A DNA stretch of 64,000 bases from Ruegeria sp. HKCCD4315 (GTDB lineage: Bacteria > Pseudomonadota > Alphaproteobacteria > Rhodobacterales > Rhodobacteraceae): assembly GCF_013112245.1 (NCBI RefSeq), contig NZ_WVRN01000001.1, positions 1,492,501-1,556,500 of the forward strand, read 5' to 3'. The notes below the pieces were generated by a model, which was given only the letters and a program-made list of their open reading frames with translations, made no database searches and was not told the DNA's origin. Shown in pieces: positions 1 through 8,110 of the stretch. The stretch's first letter is position 1, and the number at the start of each line of letters is the position of its first letter. Both the position numbers and the translations under genes were made by a program.

Positions 1-308
1 TTGAATCGGGTGTTGAATTCTTCCATCGCGTGCGCTTTGCCCATGGATTCCAGAATGGGCTGACCGATGCTTTCATAGAAGAACGCGCCAATCGCATAAC
101 CCAGCATCCCGCCTAAAACCGAAGCCACCAGCGCAACGGTTGCAATCAACCAGGCGCGTGACGGGCGGGCCAGAATCATCGGAATCATCAAGACGTCAGG
201 AGGAATCGGAAAAAACGAGCTTTCGATGAAGGCGACAATGGCCAAGGCCCACAGGGCATGAGGGTGTTCGGCCAGACGAATGGTCCAGTCATAAAGCGAT
301 CGTAACAT
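1..308 (-). CDS. DedA/YqaA-family membrane protein (partial)
   Basis: Only the N-terminal 102 residues are in the window; the 3' part lies off the left edge. The translation starts MLRSLYDWTIRLAEHP. It contains an ESSFFPIPPDVLMIPM segment, the conserved Glu plus FPIPP loop of DedA/SNARE-associated (YqaA-like) inner-membrane proteins. It is followed by a hydrophobic stretch and the Gly-rich GGMLGYAIGAFFYES. These proteins are integral membrane proteins linked to lipid or undecaprenyl-phosphate flipping and membrane homeostasis; which role applies here cannot be told. It diverges from the tRNA-Leu gene. Family assignment is fairly safe. Confidence 0.8.
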   Translation of the reverse strand, partial: MLRSLYDWTIRLAEHPHALWALAIVAFIESSFFPIPPDVLMIPMILARPSRAWLIATVALVASVLGGMLGYAIGAFFYESIGQPILESMGKAHAMEEFNTRF

Positions 309-455
309 ATACAGTACTCAAATCCCGTTTGCGGCCCCAAGAAGGCAAACCATGCACCTGACGGACCGTCAACCGCCCAGATTGAAACAAATGGAATGTG
401 GGATGTTTTTTGCCTCTGGACCTTCCTGCGCTTGGGCGCTAATCCAGTGTCCGTG

Positions 456-541
456 GCCCAAGTGGCGGAATGGTAGACGCAGGGGATTCAAAATCCCCCG
501 CCTTCACGGGCGTGAGAGTTCGAGTCTCTCCTTGGGCACCA
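456..541 (+). tRNA. tRNA-Leu (CAA)
   Basis: The acceptor strand GCCCAAG (456-462) pairs with CTTGGGC (531-537), followed by discriminator A and an encoded CCA (539-541). The anticodon arm GGGGA-TTCAAAA-TCCCC gives anticodon CAA, reading the UUG leucine codon. A long variable arm and the T-loop GTTCGAGTC are present, as expected of a class II tRNA. No phage-type duplication of its 3' end is seen nearby. The 286 bases that follow, up to 827, hold no gene I can support. Confidence 0.95.
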
Positions 542-827
542 CATCCTCTTTTAACCTGCTATTTGTCTTTCGCGATCAGATGGTTGCGTTGCTGTATTGT
601 CGTAGCTTTTGTTGCCGCAGCCTTGAGACGCGCGATTATGCCGCCTTGCGAATACTTGGATACAAAAACGAAACGGCGACGATCTGGCGTGGTTTTCTAC
701 AACGCCTGAAAACTGAGCGGTCCAAGAAAACGAGACAGGGGGAATGGGAAACAATTACGGCGCTGCGCTTCAATTGTTCATCGCAAGTTTTTAACTTCAT
801 GGCCAAAGGCGAAGCCGGGCATATGCC

Positions 828-1049
828 TCAAACCTTGTTCTGATACCATTTCAGAACAAACACCCGAATGGCCGATGCAAGGCCAGTTTCAGGATCGCGT
901 TCAACATCAATTTCTGCGGCCAAAACATTGATCGGAAGTCTTTTTTCAGCCGCTATGTCGCGGAAAGCTCGCCAGAATTCATCTTCAAGCGACACGGATG
1001 TTCGGTGCCCCTTGAGAGTCAGAGAGCGCTTGATTGGGCGGCCGCTCAT
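828..1049 (-). CDS. Ribbon-helix-helix domain protein
   Basis: A 73-residue basic protein (MSGRPIKRSLTLKGHRTSVS...). The pattern of a strand (RTSVSLEDEFW) followed by two helices matches the small ribbon-helix-helix proteins found beside DUF4169 genes in Rhodobacteraceae. RHH proteins bind DNA as dimers, often as regulators; the target here is unknown. Its ATG overlaps the stop of the upstream DUF4169 gene by an ATGA junction, so it is the last gene of the fumC-DUF4169-RHH unit. Confidence 0.8.
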   Translation of the reverse strand: MSGRPIKRSLTLKGHRTSVSLEDEFWRAFRDIAAEKRLPINVLAAEIDVERDPETGLASAIRVFVLKWYQNKV

Positions 1050-1222
1050 TCGTCTAACTCGCGCTTGTCGAGGTCACGCTTCAGCTTGTCCTGTTCAAAC
1101 TTGGCGATTTCTTTCTCGGCCTTGGTGCGGCCGAATGCGACAGCATTCTGATCCGCGCGGGCTTTCTTTTCAGCCCGCGCTTTTTCTTTACGATACCGGT
1201 TCAGGTTAACCGGCTTGCCCAT
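1046..1222 (-). CDS. DUF4169 family protein
   Basis: A 58-residue, strongly charged, probably helical protein ([20 protein letters not shown]...) ending in DLDKRELDE. The opening [12 protein letters not shown] motif is typical of DUF4169, a family common in Rhodobacteraceae with no known function. Its start codon overlaps the fumC stop (TGATG), and its stop overlaps the start of the RHH gene. The three genes are therefore very likely co-transcribed and translationally coupled. Confidence 0.85.
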   Translation of the reverse strand: MGKPVNLNRYRKEKARAEKKARADQNAVAFGRTKAEKEIAKFEQDKLKRDLDKRELDE

Positions 1223-2616
1223 CAGTCTTTTGGACCAATCATCTGCTCGGGGCGGACGACGGCGTCAAAGGTTGCTTCGTCCACAAAGCCCAGCGCGATG
1301 GCCTCTTCCTTGAGGGTTGTGCCATTCTTATGCGCCGTCTTGGCAACTGTTGTGGCGTTGTCGTAACCGATAGTTGGCGCCAGCGCTGTGACCAACATCA
1401 GTGATTCCTTCATCAGCTTGTCGATGCGCGGTTCGTTGGCCTTGATGCCCATCAGCATCCGCTCAGTAAAGCTGTCAGAAGCATCGCCCAACAGCTGGAT
1501 TGACTGCAGCAGGTTGTAAGACATCATCGGGTTGTAAACGTTCAGCTCGAAATGACCCTGGCTACCTGCGAAAGTCATCGCGGCGTTGTTACCCATCACG
1601 TGGGCGGCGACCTGGGTCAACGCTTCGGCCTGTGTGGGGTTCACCTTGCCGGGCATGATCGACGAACCTGGCTCGTTCTCGGGCAGAATCAGTTCGCCCA
1701 GACCCGACCGTGGGCCCGAGCCCAGGAAACGAATGTCGTTGGCGATCTTGTAGCAACTGCCGGCAATCGTCGCCAAAGCGCCTGACAGGAAGACCATCGC
1801 GTCATGGGCGGCGAGTGCCTCGAACTTGTTCGGTGCGGTGACGAAGGGCAGGCCGGTAATATCAGCCATGTGGCCTGCGACGGCCTCGCCCCAGCCGTGT
1901 TGTGTGTTAAGCCCTGTACCAACTGCGGTACCGCCTTGCGCTAGCTCGTAAATCCCAGGCATGGCTGCGTGAACACGGGCAATACCCTGGCGAATCTGAT
2001 GGGCGTAACCGCTGAATTCCTGTCCCAGCGTCAGAGGCGTTGCGTCCTGCGTGTGGGTCCGACCGATCTTGATGATGTCTTTGAACTCTTCGGCCTTGTG
2101 TTCCAGCCCCGAGGCAAGTTTCTCGAGCCCCGGAAGCAGCACGTCACGCACGCTGGTCGCGGTGGCCACATGCATGGCGGTAGGGAAGGTGTCGTTCGAA
2201 GATTGACCCATGTTACAGTGGTCGTTCGGATGCACCGGGTCTTTTGAACCAATCACACCACCCAGAATTTCGATGGCGCGGTTTGCGATGACCTCGTTCG
2301 AGTTCATGTTCGACTGCGTGCCCGAGCCGGTCTGCCAGACAACCAGTGGGAAGTTGTCATCAAACTTGCCCTCGATCACTTCACCAGCGGCTTGAATGAT
2401 CGCGTCGGCAATTTTTGCATCCAGTTTGCCGGTGGCCTTGTTCTGCATTGCGCAGGCTTTTTTGATCACGCCCAGCGCGCGGACGATGGCGACGGGCTGT
2501 TTTTCCCAACCGATGGGGAAATTCATGATCGAGCGCTGCGTCTGCGCGCCCCAGTATTTGTCGGCAGGAACCTCAAGCGGGCCAAAGCTGTCGGATTCGG
2601 TGCGGGTCTGAGACAT
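1222..2616 (-). CDS. fumC: Fumarate hydratase class II
   Basis: A 464-residue protein of full length for the family. It catalyses reversible hydration of fumarate to L-malate in the TCA cycle, cytoplasmic homotetramer. The fumarase/aspartase signature [15 protein letters not shown] is present, as are the N-terminal [21 protein letters not shown] segment and the [19 protein letters not shown] active-site region (here [10 protein letters not shown]). It needs no iron-sulfur cluster, unlike class I fumarases. A GGAG lies just upstream of the ATG. DUF4169 and RHH genes follow with overlapping codons. Confidence 0.97.
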   Translation of the reverse strand: MSQTRTESDSFGPLEVPADKYWGAQTQRSIMNFPIGWEKQPVAIVRALGVIKKACAMQNKATGKLDAKIADAIIQAAGEVIEGKFDDNFPLVVWQTGSGTQSNMNSNEVIANRAIEILGGVIGSKDPVHPNDHCNMGQSSNDTFPTAMHVATATSVRDVLLPGLEKLASGLEHKAEEFKDIIKIGRTHTQDATPLTLGQEFSGYAHQIRQGIARVHAAMPGIYELAQGGTAVGTGLNTQHGWGEAVAGHMADITGLPFVTAPNKFEALAAHDAMVFLSGALATIAGSCYKIANDIRFLGSGPRSGLGELILPENEPGSSIMPGKVNPTQAEALTQVAAHVMGNNAAMTFAGSQGHFELNVYNPMMSYNLLQSIQLLGDASDSFTERMLMGIKANEPRIDKLMKESLMLVTALAPTIGYDNATTVAKTAHKNGTTLKEEAIALGFVDEATFDAVVRPEQMIGPKD

Positions 2617-2823
2617 CTGTCACTCCGTCTGGTATGCAGTTGTATGCCGTTTAGCCGCAGCAAAGCCGTGACGCAATCGGCCAGTTGCGCGCACCTTAGC
2701 CAGAGGCGTCGCAAAGGTATAGGTGGCGGGGTGCGTCACTTTACTTGAGATTGCCGGGGAAAGTGCCATTGTGCGTGGGTCTCTGTGAGCTACAATAAGA
2801 AGGTGAACGCCGTGGAGGACAAA

Positions 2824-3387
2824 ATGCCAAATTTCCATCGTCTTGCGCTTGCAAAAGCCGTCACGATCTTTGCCATTTGCGCATTGTGGCTGTCCGTTTT
2901 CAGCGATTCTGCACGGGCTCAGGACATTGCACCTTTTGTGGGGGATTATATTGGGTCTGCTAACGTCGTGGATGCTGATGGCACCTCAACCCCTCGGGAC
3001 ATGAGCGTTTCCATTGTTGAAACCCAAAATGGGTTCAATGTCAGTTGGCGGACCACGACCTACAAGTTGGACGGGCGCGTTAAGGAACAGAAGTTTTCTA
3101 TCGACTTTGTGCCTTCGGGCCGCGGGGATTTGTTTTCGGCTGCGATGAAGCGCAATGTCTTTGGCCACGAAGTGCCGTTGGACCCGATGAAAGGGGAACC
3201 GTTTGTCTGGGGTCGAATCGTGGGGGATACGATGACCGTGTTTTCTTTGTTCATCGATCAGGATGGCGGGTACGAACTGCAGCAATTTGATCGTACGCTT
3301 GCAGAAGGCGGGCTGAACCTGTCCTTTTCGCGTTTCATAGACGGTGTAAAATCCCGGTCTGTCGAAACATTTCTGCAAAAGAAATAA
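2824..3387 (+). CDS. Exported protein of unknown function
   Basis: 187 residues. I chose the ATG at 2824 because GGAGG sits about eight bases upstream; a longer reading from 2785 has no comparable site. Residues 1 to about 32 form a signal peptide (basic start, hydrophobic core IFAICALWLSVF, then ARA-QD cleavage), so it is probably periplasmic. The rest, GDYIGSANVVDADGTSTPRD onward, looks like an all-beta fold and resembles uncharacterised roseobacter proteins. No catalytic motif is recognised. It stands alone between fumC and the convergent sspB. Confidence 0.7.
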   Translation: MPNFHRLALAKAVTIFAICALWLSVFSDSARAQDIAPFVGDYIGSANVVDADGTSTPRDMSVSIVETQNGFNVSWRTTTYKLDGRVKEQKFSIDFVPSGRGDLFSAAMKRNVFGHEVPLDPMKGEPFVWGRIVGDTMTVFSLFIDQDGGYELQQFDRTLAEGGLNLSFSRFIDGVKSRSVETFLQKK

Positions 3388-3406
3388 CCCCGCGCGCGGC
3401 GGGGTT
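3386..3406. terminator. Hairpin between convergent genes
   Basis: CCCCGC (3388-3393) pairs with GCGGGG (3399-3404), extended by AA/TT, with a five-base loop. It lies between the stop of the exported-protein gene and the stop of sspB and could end transcription in both directions. The T-run is weak. Confidence 0.55.
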
Positions 3407-3413
3407 GATGTGG

Positions 3414-3872
3414 TTATTTCCGGAAGCTGTCGAGTGAAACCACGTCTGCGTCGTGATGTGGCTCTTCTTCTTCGACATCTATCGACTCTTCCATGATATG
3501 ATCATCGTCTAACTCACCCTCGGGGCTTTCAAAGCGCAGGCCAAATTCAACAGACGGATCCACGAAGGTCTTGATCGCGGCATAGGGGATGTAGAGCGGT
3601 TCAGGCGCGTCGCCGAAATTCAGCGTTATGGCAAAACCGGATTCGCCAACTTCAAGGTTTTCGAACCAGTGCTGCATGACGATAGTCATTTCTTCCGGGT
3701 ACCGTTCACGCAACCAGTCAGCGATGTCTACACCGTCCTCGCGCGTGTCGAAGGTGATAAAGAAATGATGCGCCCCGGGTAAGCCGGTTTCGGAAACATC
3801 CGTCAGCACTTTCTTGATGAGCCCGCGCATGGCGGAGTGCATCAGGTTGCCGTAATCGATGCCTTGCGACAT
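3414..3872 (-). CDS. sspB: ClpXP adaptor SspB (alpha type)
   Basis: 152 residues. The body (MSQGIDYGNLMHSAMRGLIKK..., HHFFITFDT, PEEMTIVMQHWFENL, FGDAPEPLYIPYAAIKTFVDP) matches the alphaproteobacterial SspB fold. An acidic flexible linker (ELDDDHIMEESIDVEEEE) leads to a short C-terminal segment VVSLDSFRK, positioned like the ClpX-binding tail. SspB tethers substrates, including ssrA-tagged proteins, to ClpXP; ssrA itself is about 2 kb away. Monocistronic by position. Confidence 0.9.
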   Translation of the reverse strand: MSQGIDYGNLMHSAMRGLIKKVLTDVSETGLPGAHHFFITFDTREDGVDIADWLRERYPEEMTIVMQHWFENLEVGESGFAITLNFGDAPEPLYIPYAAIKTFVDPSVEFGLRFESPEGELDDDHIMEESIDVEEEEPHHDADVVSLDSFRK

Positions 3873-3948
3873 GTGTGATCCTCAAAAGTGGTTATGCCCA
3901 GCATAGGGCTTTTGTTCGGAAACGAAAGGGCAGGTATGGCCGGATTGA

Positions 3949-5214
3949 TCATATAGTGTGTGCGGCCAGCCCGGCGACAGACATCAGGGCCAACACGGTG
4001 CCCATCCCCAATTTCAGTCGAAAAATCAAGGCCCCAGCCAGAATTGTCAAACCCAAAGCGGTGAAATCCATTTGCGAAAGTTGCGGCGTGGGTATTGCCA
4101 GTGGGCCCCAGGATATGTGGGGAACTGATTCGAATAGAACGTTCAGGGCAAACCACACGGAAAGGTTGAGAATCACTCCGACAACAGCAGCGGTGATGCT
4201 GTGAAGGGCCGCCGACAGGCGCGGTCGCGCAGCCAGCCGGTCAAGGTATGGGGCGGCAAGGAAGATCCACAGGAAGCACGGCACAAAAGTTGCCCAAAGA
4301 GCGACCGCGCCAGCAGCCAAAGCCAGGCCAAAGCCTCCGCTCAACTCTCCCGCAAGCATTGCGACAAACTGAGTCACCAGAATCAAAGGGCCGGGTGTGG
4401 TTTCCGCAAGGCCCAAACCGTCGATCATCTGGTCAGTGCTGATCCAGTGATACTGATCCACAACCGTCTGGGTCATATAGGCGAGTACAGCATAGGCACC
4501 ACCAAAGGTGACGACGGCCAGCCGTGCGAAAAACCAACCCAAATCGCTCAGCAATTGGTGTCCGCTAATGGTCAATGCAACCAAGGGACCAAGCCAAAGA
4601 GGCAACCAAACAGCGATGGTTCGCAGGGAAGGCTTCAGGTGCGACGGCTGGTTCGGCTCATATGGTTTCGATAGGCCTCGGAAAGTCGCGTATCCCCAAA
4701 ATGCGGCCGCAAAGATGATCAGCGGGAAGGGGAGGTTCAGCAGGAAAATGCTAAGGAATGAGAGTGCGGCGACGACGTAGTGGTCTTTGTCCGTCAAAGC
4801 TTTGCGCGAAAGGTTGCGCAGGGCTTGCAAGACAATCACGATGACTGTTGCCTTGACGCCGATGAAGGCCGATTGCACCAATGGAAGATCTCCAAACGCA
4901 GAGTAGAGGGCGACCAAAACAGCGATGACAATTGCGCCAGGCAAGACAAATAAGCTGCCAGCGATCAGACCCCCGGAAACCCCACGCAAACGCCATCCGG
5001 CGTAAGTGGCCAATTGCATGGCTTCTGGACCCGGCAGCAACATGCACAGTGACAAGGCACGCAGGTAGGTTTGCTCATCCAGCCATGGTCTGCGTTCGAC
5101 CAGTTCCTGATGCATCAGAGATATCTGCGCCGCTGGTCCGCCAAAGGACAGCAACCCGATCCTGCCAAAGACGCGAATTAACTCTGGGACCGAGGGCGTC
5201 ACGGAACCGCTCAT
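3949..5214 (-). CDS. chrA: Chromate efflux transporter ChrA
   Basis: 421 residues, the usual size of a two-domain (bidomain) CHR protein with about 10-13 membrane segments. Both CHR repeats show the FGG and PGP motifs: FGGPAAQI with LLPGPEAMQ in the first half, FGGAYAVLAYM with ETTPGPLIL in the second. The family exports chromate using the proton gradient. No chrB or other resistance gene adjoins it, so chromate may not be the physiological substrate here. Confidence 0.92.
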   Translation of the reverse strand: MSGSVTPSVPELIRVFGRIGLLSFGGPAAQISLMHQELVERRPWLDEQTYLRALSLCMLLPGPEAMQLATYAGWRLRGVSGGLIAGSLFVLPGAIVIAVLVALYSAFGDLPLVQSAFIGVKATVIVIVLQALRNLSRKALTDKDHYVVAALSFLSIFLLNLPFPLIIFAAAFWGYATFRGLSKPYEPNQPSHLKPSLRTIAVWLPLWLGPLVALTISGHQLLSDLGWFFARLAVVTFGGAYAVLAYMTQTVVDQYHWISTDQMIDGLGLAETTPGPLILVTQFVAMLAGELSGGFGLALAAGAVALWATFVPCFLWIFLAAPYLDRLAARPRLSAALHSITAAVVGVILNLSVWFALNVLFESVPHISWGPLAIPTPQLSQMDFTALGLTILAGALIFRLKLGMGTVLALMSVAGLAAHTI

Positions 5215-5438
5215 GCTGTATGGCCCAAAAGCTCAGACTGGTTCCAGAATTTGGCAGTGTCGAAGGCAGCCAAAAGCACTAACACTTGCTGTTCAATGTC
5301 GGGTGGCCAAGTCACAACATTTAATCCTGCAAGTCCCGAAAGATGCGAAACTTGCGTCACCGCCTTGGGGTGTTCGCATTTGGACCCCTTGGCGCTTGCT
5401 AACGTGCAAGCGCAATTGGGGTCAAGATTGCTTTGGGT

Positions 5439-5870
5439 TCAGGCCCAGTCCAGACGTTGCCCAGTCATGCACACGGGCAAAGTGTCGGATGGAAACTGGC
5501 CTAACTCTTCAAAGAACGAGATGAAATCAAAGTGATTGTAGGCCTCAACCATCTTGTCGCCTTTGAACCGCGCCATGACCTGTCCCGTGACCTCCAAAGG
5601 CGCGCCGTTGTCGGCGCGGAAGGTGCGAACGTTCAAAATCGCTGACACCCGATCCCCATTTTCGATGATCTTGGGCAGTTCAACCTTGATGTCGCCCAGG
5701 ATATGGCGGAACGCGGTGACCAGGTCGCGGAAATCATCTGCACCAACTTGCATTTCGGGGATCAGCCCTTCGGCCATCGTTTCCGGCGCAAAATATTGAT
5801 CGATTGCCTCGGTATTTCCGTTTTCCCAAACTTCGGAATACCACGCCCTGAGTATCTCTGAATTTGTCAT
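5439..5870 (-). CDS. NTF2-fold (SnoaL-like) protein
   Basis: 143 residues. The start at 5870 (MTNSEILRAWYSEVWENG) is preferred because GGAGAG lies close upstream; a start 18 bases earlier lacks this. The sequence pattern of an N-terminal helix pair, FRHILGDIKVELPKIIENGDRVSAILNVR and a final beta-rich MVEAYNHFDFISFFEELGQ segment matches polyketide-cyclase-like SnoaL/NTF2 proteins. Members include small enzymes and ligand-binding proteins; no specific function can be given. The 224 bases between it and chrA hold no supported gene. Confidence 0.75.
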   Translation of the reverse strand: MTNSEILRAWYSEVWENGNTEAIDQYFAPETMAEGLIPEMQVGADDFRDLVTAFRHILGDIKVELPKIIENGDRVSAILNVRTFRADNGAPLEVTGQVMARFKGDKMVEAYNHFDFISFFEELGQFPSDTLPVCMTGQRLDWA

Positions 5871-5969
5871 CCCAGCTCTCCTGTCCAAGTGAGGGCACGA
5901 TGACAGGCAGGAATGAACAAACTCTGAATGTGCCCTAAAAAGGGAATAAGGTCAGACATGTCAGGGAAT

Positions 5970-6278
5970 AATGCAGGTTTCTGTTGCCAGGTACCTGCGA
6001 ACCCCGCCTTACGCGGCTAGGCGCAAGGGCTTAGATTTCGGTCTTGTTACTGCTTACGCAGCAACTGCAACCGGAGCACGATTGTCGTTTGCAATTGTAC
6101 TAGTTTCGCCGATAACGGTGGCAGACAGCCGAGACAAAGCTAACCCCTTTAGACGTTCGTCGATCCTGTTTCGGCCCCAAAATCCCCAAACGAAGGATGG
6201 TTGGTGGAGCCGCCGGGTACCGCCCCCGGGTCCGATCCGCTTATTACGAGCGCGTTTATGTCCATAGTCCCGAAGGAC
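5970..6278 (-). ncRNA. ssrA: tmRNA, circularly permuted two-piece form
   Basis: Read on the minus strand, the acceptor piece comes first and ends GGCGGCTCCACCA with CCA at 6204-6202. A 23-base intervening segment (6201-6179) separates it from the coding piece, which starts GGGGCCGAAACAGG at 6178. GGGGCCG pairs with CGGCTCC to make the acceptor stem. The tag reading frame (6092-6054) encodes ANDNRAPVAVAA then TAA, a typical alphaproteobacterial proteolysis tag. This gene order is the permuted arrangement known in alphaproteobacteria, where processing yields two RNAs. The 5' end is inferred from the promoter; the 3' end near 5970 is approximate. Function: rescue of stalled ribosomes and tagging of products for ClpXP. 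Confidence 0.95.
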
Positions 6279-6284
6279 ATTCCA

Positions 6285-6313
6285 TATATAGGTGAGGTGA
6301 TGGTTAGATGCAA
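6285..6313 (-). promoter_or_regulatory. Probable ssrA promoter
   Basis: On the minus strand TTGCAT (6313-6308) is followed after exactly 17 bases by TATATA (6290-6285). A start seven or so bases on, near 6278, would give an acceptor RNA of about 77 bases. This sigma-70-like pair is placed as expected for tmRNA; no protein gene could use it. Confidence 0.6.
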
Positions 6314-6353
6314 ACTCAGATTGCACCTCAATCAACCCAATAGTCTCAGTTGG

Positions 6354-6716
6354 TTAGGTTGTTTTATTAAAGTTTGCAGCAATCAGCCAAACGGCCAGAA
6401 CCAGTTCGATTCCCCCAAAGATCATCGCCTTGGCCAACGGCGGATTGTCCAGCGCGACCGATACAAATCGGCCTAACGCTGCCCCCGAATAGACGACGCC
6501 CAGCATGACATAGGCCATCGGATTGTTCAGCCAGATAACGGCGATTCCGGTGACGACAAACAGACCTCCGACCGAGGCGCGCATCTCTGACAAGCCCATC
6601 GTGCTGTTGGTCGGGGCCAGATCAAGAGCCGAGGCAGTGTGGGCCGGGGCCAGAAACCCAAACGCGCCAAACCCGATAGTCAGCAACGCAGCAATCACGT
6701 TCAGAGTTGTGACCAT
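6354..6716 (-). CDS. DUF4345 family membrane protein
   Basis: 120 residues with four predicted membrane helices (about 5-25, 45-65, 70-90, 98-115). The pattern MRASVGGLFVVTGIAV...Y.MLGVVYSGAALGRFVS matches DUF4345, small inner-membrane proteins of unknown function. The conserved LGR plus the GGIELVLAVWL final helix are present. It ends 37 bases upstream of the ssrA promoter region and begins 17 bases after the stop of the TenA-like gene, so it is probably co-transcribed with that gene. Confidence 0.8.
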   Translation of the reverse strand: MVTTLNVIAALLTIGFGAFGFLAPAHTASALDLAPTNSTMGLSEMRASVGGLFVVTGIAVIWLNNPMAYVMLGVVYSGAALGRFVSVALDNPPLAKAMIFGGIELVLAVWLIAANFNKTT

Positions 6717-6733
6717 TCCGGCCCCCTTATGGT

Positions 6734-7384
6734 TCAGGCCGCGTAGGCGGCGTCAAAGAAATCACGTTCCAGTTCGACTGCGCGATGGAACAATCGCGTG
6801 ACCTCGGCCTGTTCAGCCGCATCCAACGTCGGCCAAACCTTATCCAGCTGTCCACGCAGATATTCGACCACGCTTTCAAACCCTTCGCCCGCATGTAGCG
6901 TGATCCATTCGGCAAACCAGAAGGGCAGGTCGTCTTTGGGTGGGTTTTCCGGGCTGGCCCAACTCAGATAGACCCATTCCGCCACGACCAGCACGGCCAG
7001 CATGTTATGATAACGGCCCGAGGCCACGGCCTCGGCCATCAGGTCCTGAAACGCCCGTGTGGCGGGGGCGGGTTCTGTGCTGGGTTTTGTGCCCAAAGCG
7101 TCCATCGCGCGCAGGAAATAAGTGTTCTCGGGGCCTGTGATCAGCGCGAGAAACTGCGCGGCTGGTACGCTGTCTGCGAGGGTCGGAGCGTGCGCGATGG
7201 CACTGGCAAGCAAGCGCACAAATCCGTCCACGAACTGATAATCCTGCTGAAGATACCAGCGCATTTTGTCCTCGGGCAGGGTGCCGTCGGACAAATCGCG
7301 CGTAAAGGCGTGGGAGGTGGCGGCTTGCCAGTCATCACTTCTGCCCTGACGCAGCATTTCGGTCGGGCGGGTTTGGTCCAGCAT
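6734..7384 (-). CDS. TenA-family protein, cysteine-less
   Basis: 216 residues. The start at 7384 (MLDQTRPTEMLRQG) has a GGAG upstream. Helical TenA/THI-4 fold features include WYLQQDYQFVDGFVRLLA, a GPENTYFLRAMDALG segment and the AVLVVAEWVYLSWA helix. TenA proteins hydrolyse aminopyrimidines in thiamin salvage. The whole protein has no cysteine, so it cannot be the classic Cys-nucleophile (TenA_C) type and may belong to the Glu-dependent TenA_E group. No thi genes adjoin it, so a thiamin role is an inference from family only. Confidence 0.8.
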   Translation of the reverse strand: MLDQTRPTEMLRQGRSDDWQAATSHAFTRDLSDGTLPEDKMRWYLQQDYQFVDGFVRLLASAIAHAPTLADSVPAAQFLALITGPENTYFLRAMDALGTKPSTEPAPATRAFQDLMAEAVASGRYHNMLAVLVVAEWVYLSWASPENPPKDDLPFWFAEWITLHAGEGFESVVEYLRGQLDKVWPTLDAAEQAEVTRLFHRAVELERDFFDAAYAA

Positions 7385-7443
7385 TCGGAAACTCCGTTTT
7401 TGTCTTGCCGCAGACAAAGCGCGTTTCAAATCAAAGTACAAGA

Positions 7444-8097
7444 TCAACCAAGCGCTGACCAAAGACCAAGGCCGCCAACCAATATCAGACTTAGCGCCCA
7501 GATGAGCTCAAGATTGAACCAACTGCGCGACAGAACCTGCAGGCCCAGCCAACGATAGACGGCAAAAGCCAGCAGACCTCCGCCCAGAACCATGGCGGCT
7601 GTGTGAAGCGCGGCGACGCCCAGAACCAGCAGGGTGTTTGTTGTCATGATCTGGGATATCGCTTGATGGCCGGCGTCCAGTTCATCTACGGCACACAGCC
7701 CCAGATAGATCGGAACCAGCATCAGGGCGGCCCCATGCGCAAGGGCCACCAGAAACGACCATAGAGCCAGTTTGCTGGGGGGAATCCGTGACAAAAAACG
7801 GGGGTGACGACGGGTGATTGCGATGAACAACCCCATCGCGATGACGAGCAGCGCGGCACCAATTCGGATTTCCTTTTGATAGTCGACCAGAACCGCCATC
7901 AGCGCAAAAGGCAGCAGCACTCCTAACATGGCCACAAAATGCCCGCCCGCCAAAGCTGCCAGTGCTTGCCAAAGCGCGGATTGGCGCTGCTCCATCAGCG
8001 CGGAAGAGACCGCCAGCGGCCAGCCCATGCCAGGGTTCAGGCCGTGATAAGCGCCGCTCAGAACAACGGCCAGCCAGAGGCCAGCCGTTGATGTCAT
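7444..8097 (-). CDS. Polytopic membrane protein, possible metal permease
   Basis: 217 residues from ATG at 8097; a TTG at 8109 is also possible. Six or so membrane helices are predicted. Histidines lie in or beside helices: GAYHGLNPGMGWP (first), LAGGHFVAM, ALAHGAALM and LHTAAM. Spaced membrane His residues recall NicO/RcnA-like metal permeases, but overall similarity is too weak for a firm assignment. It begins 13 bases after the stop of the methanethiol oxidase gene and so belongs to its operon. A role in metal supply or substrate movement for that enzyme is only an inference. Confidence 0.65.
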   Translation of the reverse strand: MTSTAGLWLAVVLSGAYHGLNPGMGWPLAVSSALMEQRQSALWQALAALAGGHFVAMLGVLLPFALMAVLVDYQKEIRIGAALLVIAMGLFIAITRRHPRFLSRIPPSKLALWSFLVALAHGAALMLVPIYLGLCAVDELDAGHQAISQIMTTNTLLVLGVAALHTAAMVLGGGLLAFAVYRWLGLQVLSRSWFNLELIWALSLILVGGLGLWSALG

Positions 8098-8110
8098 CAA
8101 AACGTCCAAC

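Noticed and set aside
352..843. Plus-strand frames around the tRNA-Leu gene
   Set aside because: They run through the tRNA, have no ribosome site and read as random composition.
5251..5535. Plus-strand frame with RCETCVTALGC recalling an FNR-type cysteine cluster
   Set aside because: Only the first part is suggestive; the rest lies antisense to the NTF2-fold gene. No DNA-binding domain follows and the start has no ribosome site. At most a gene remnant.
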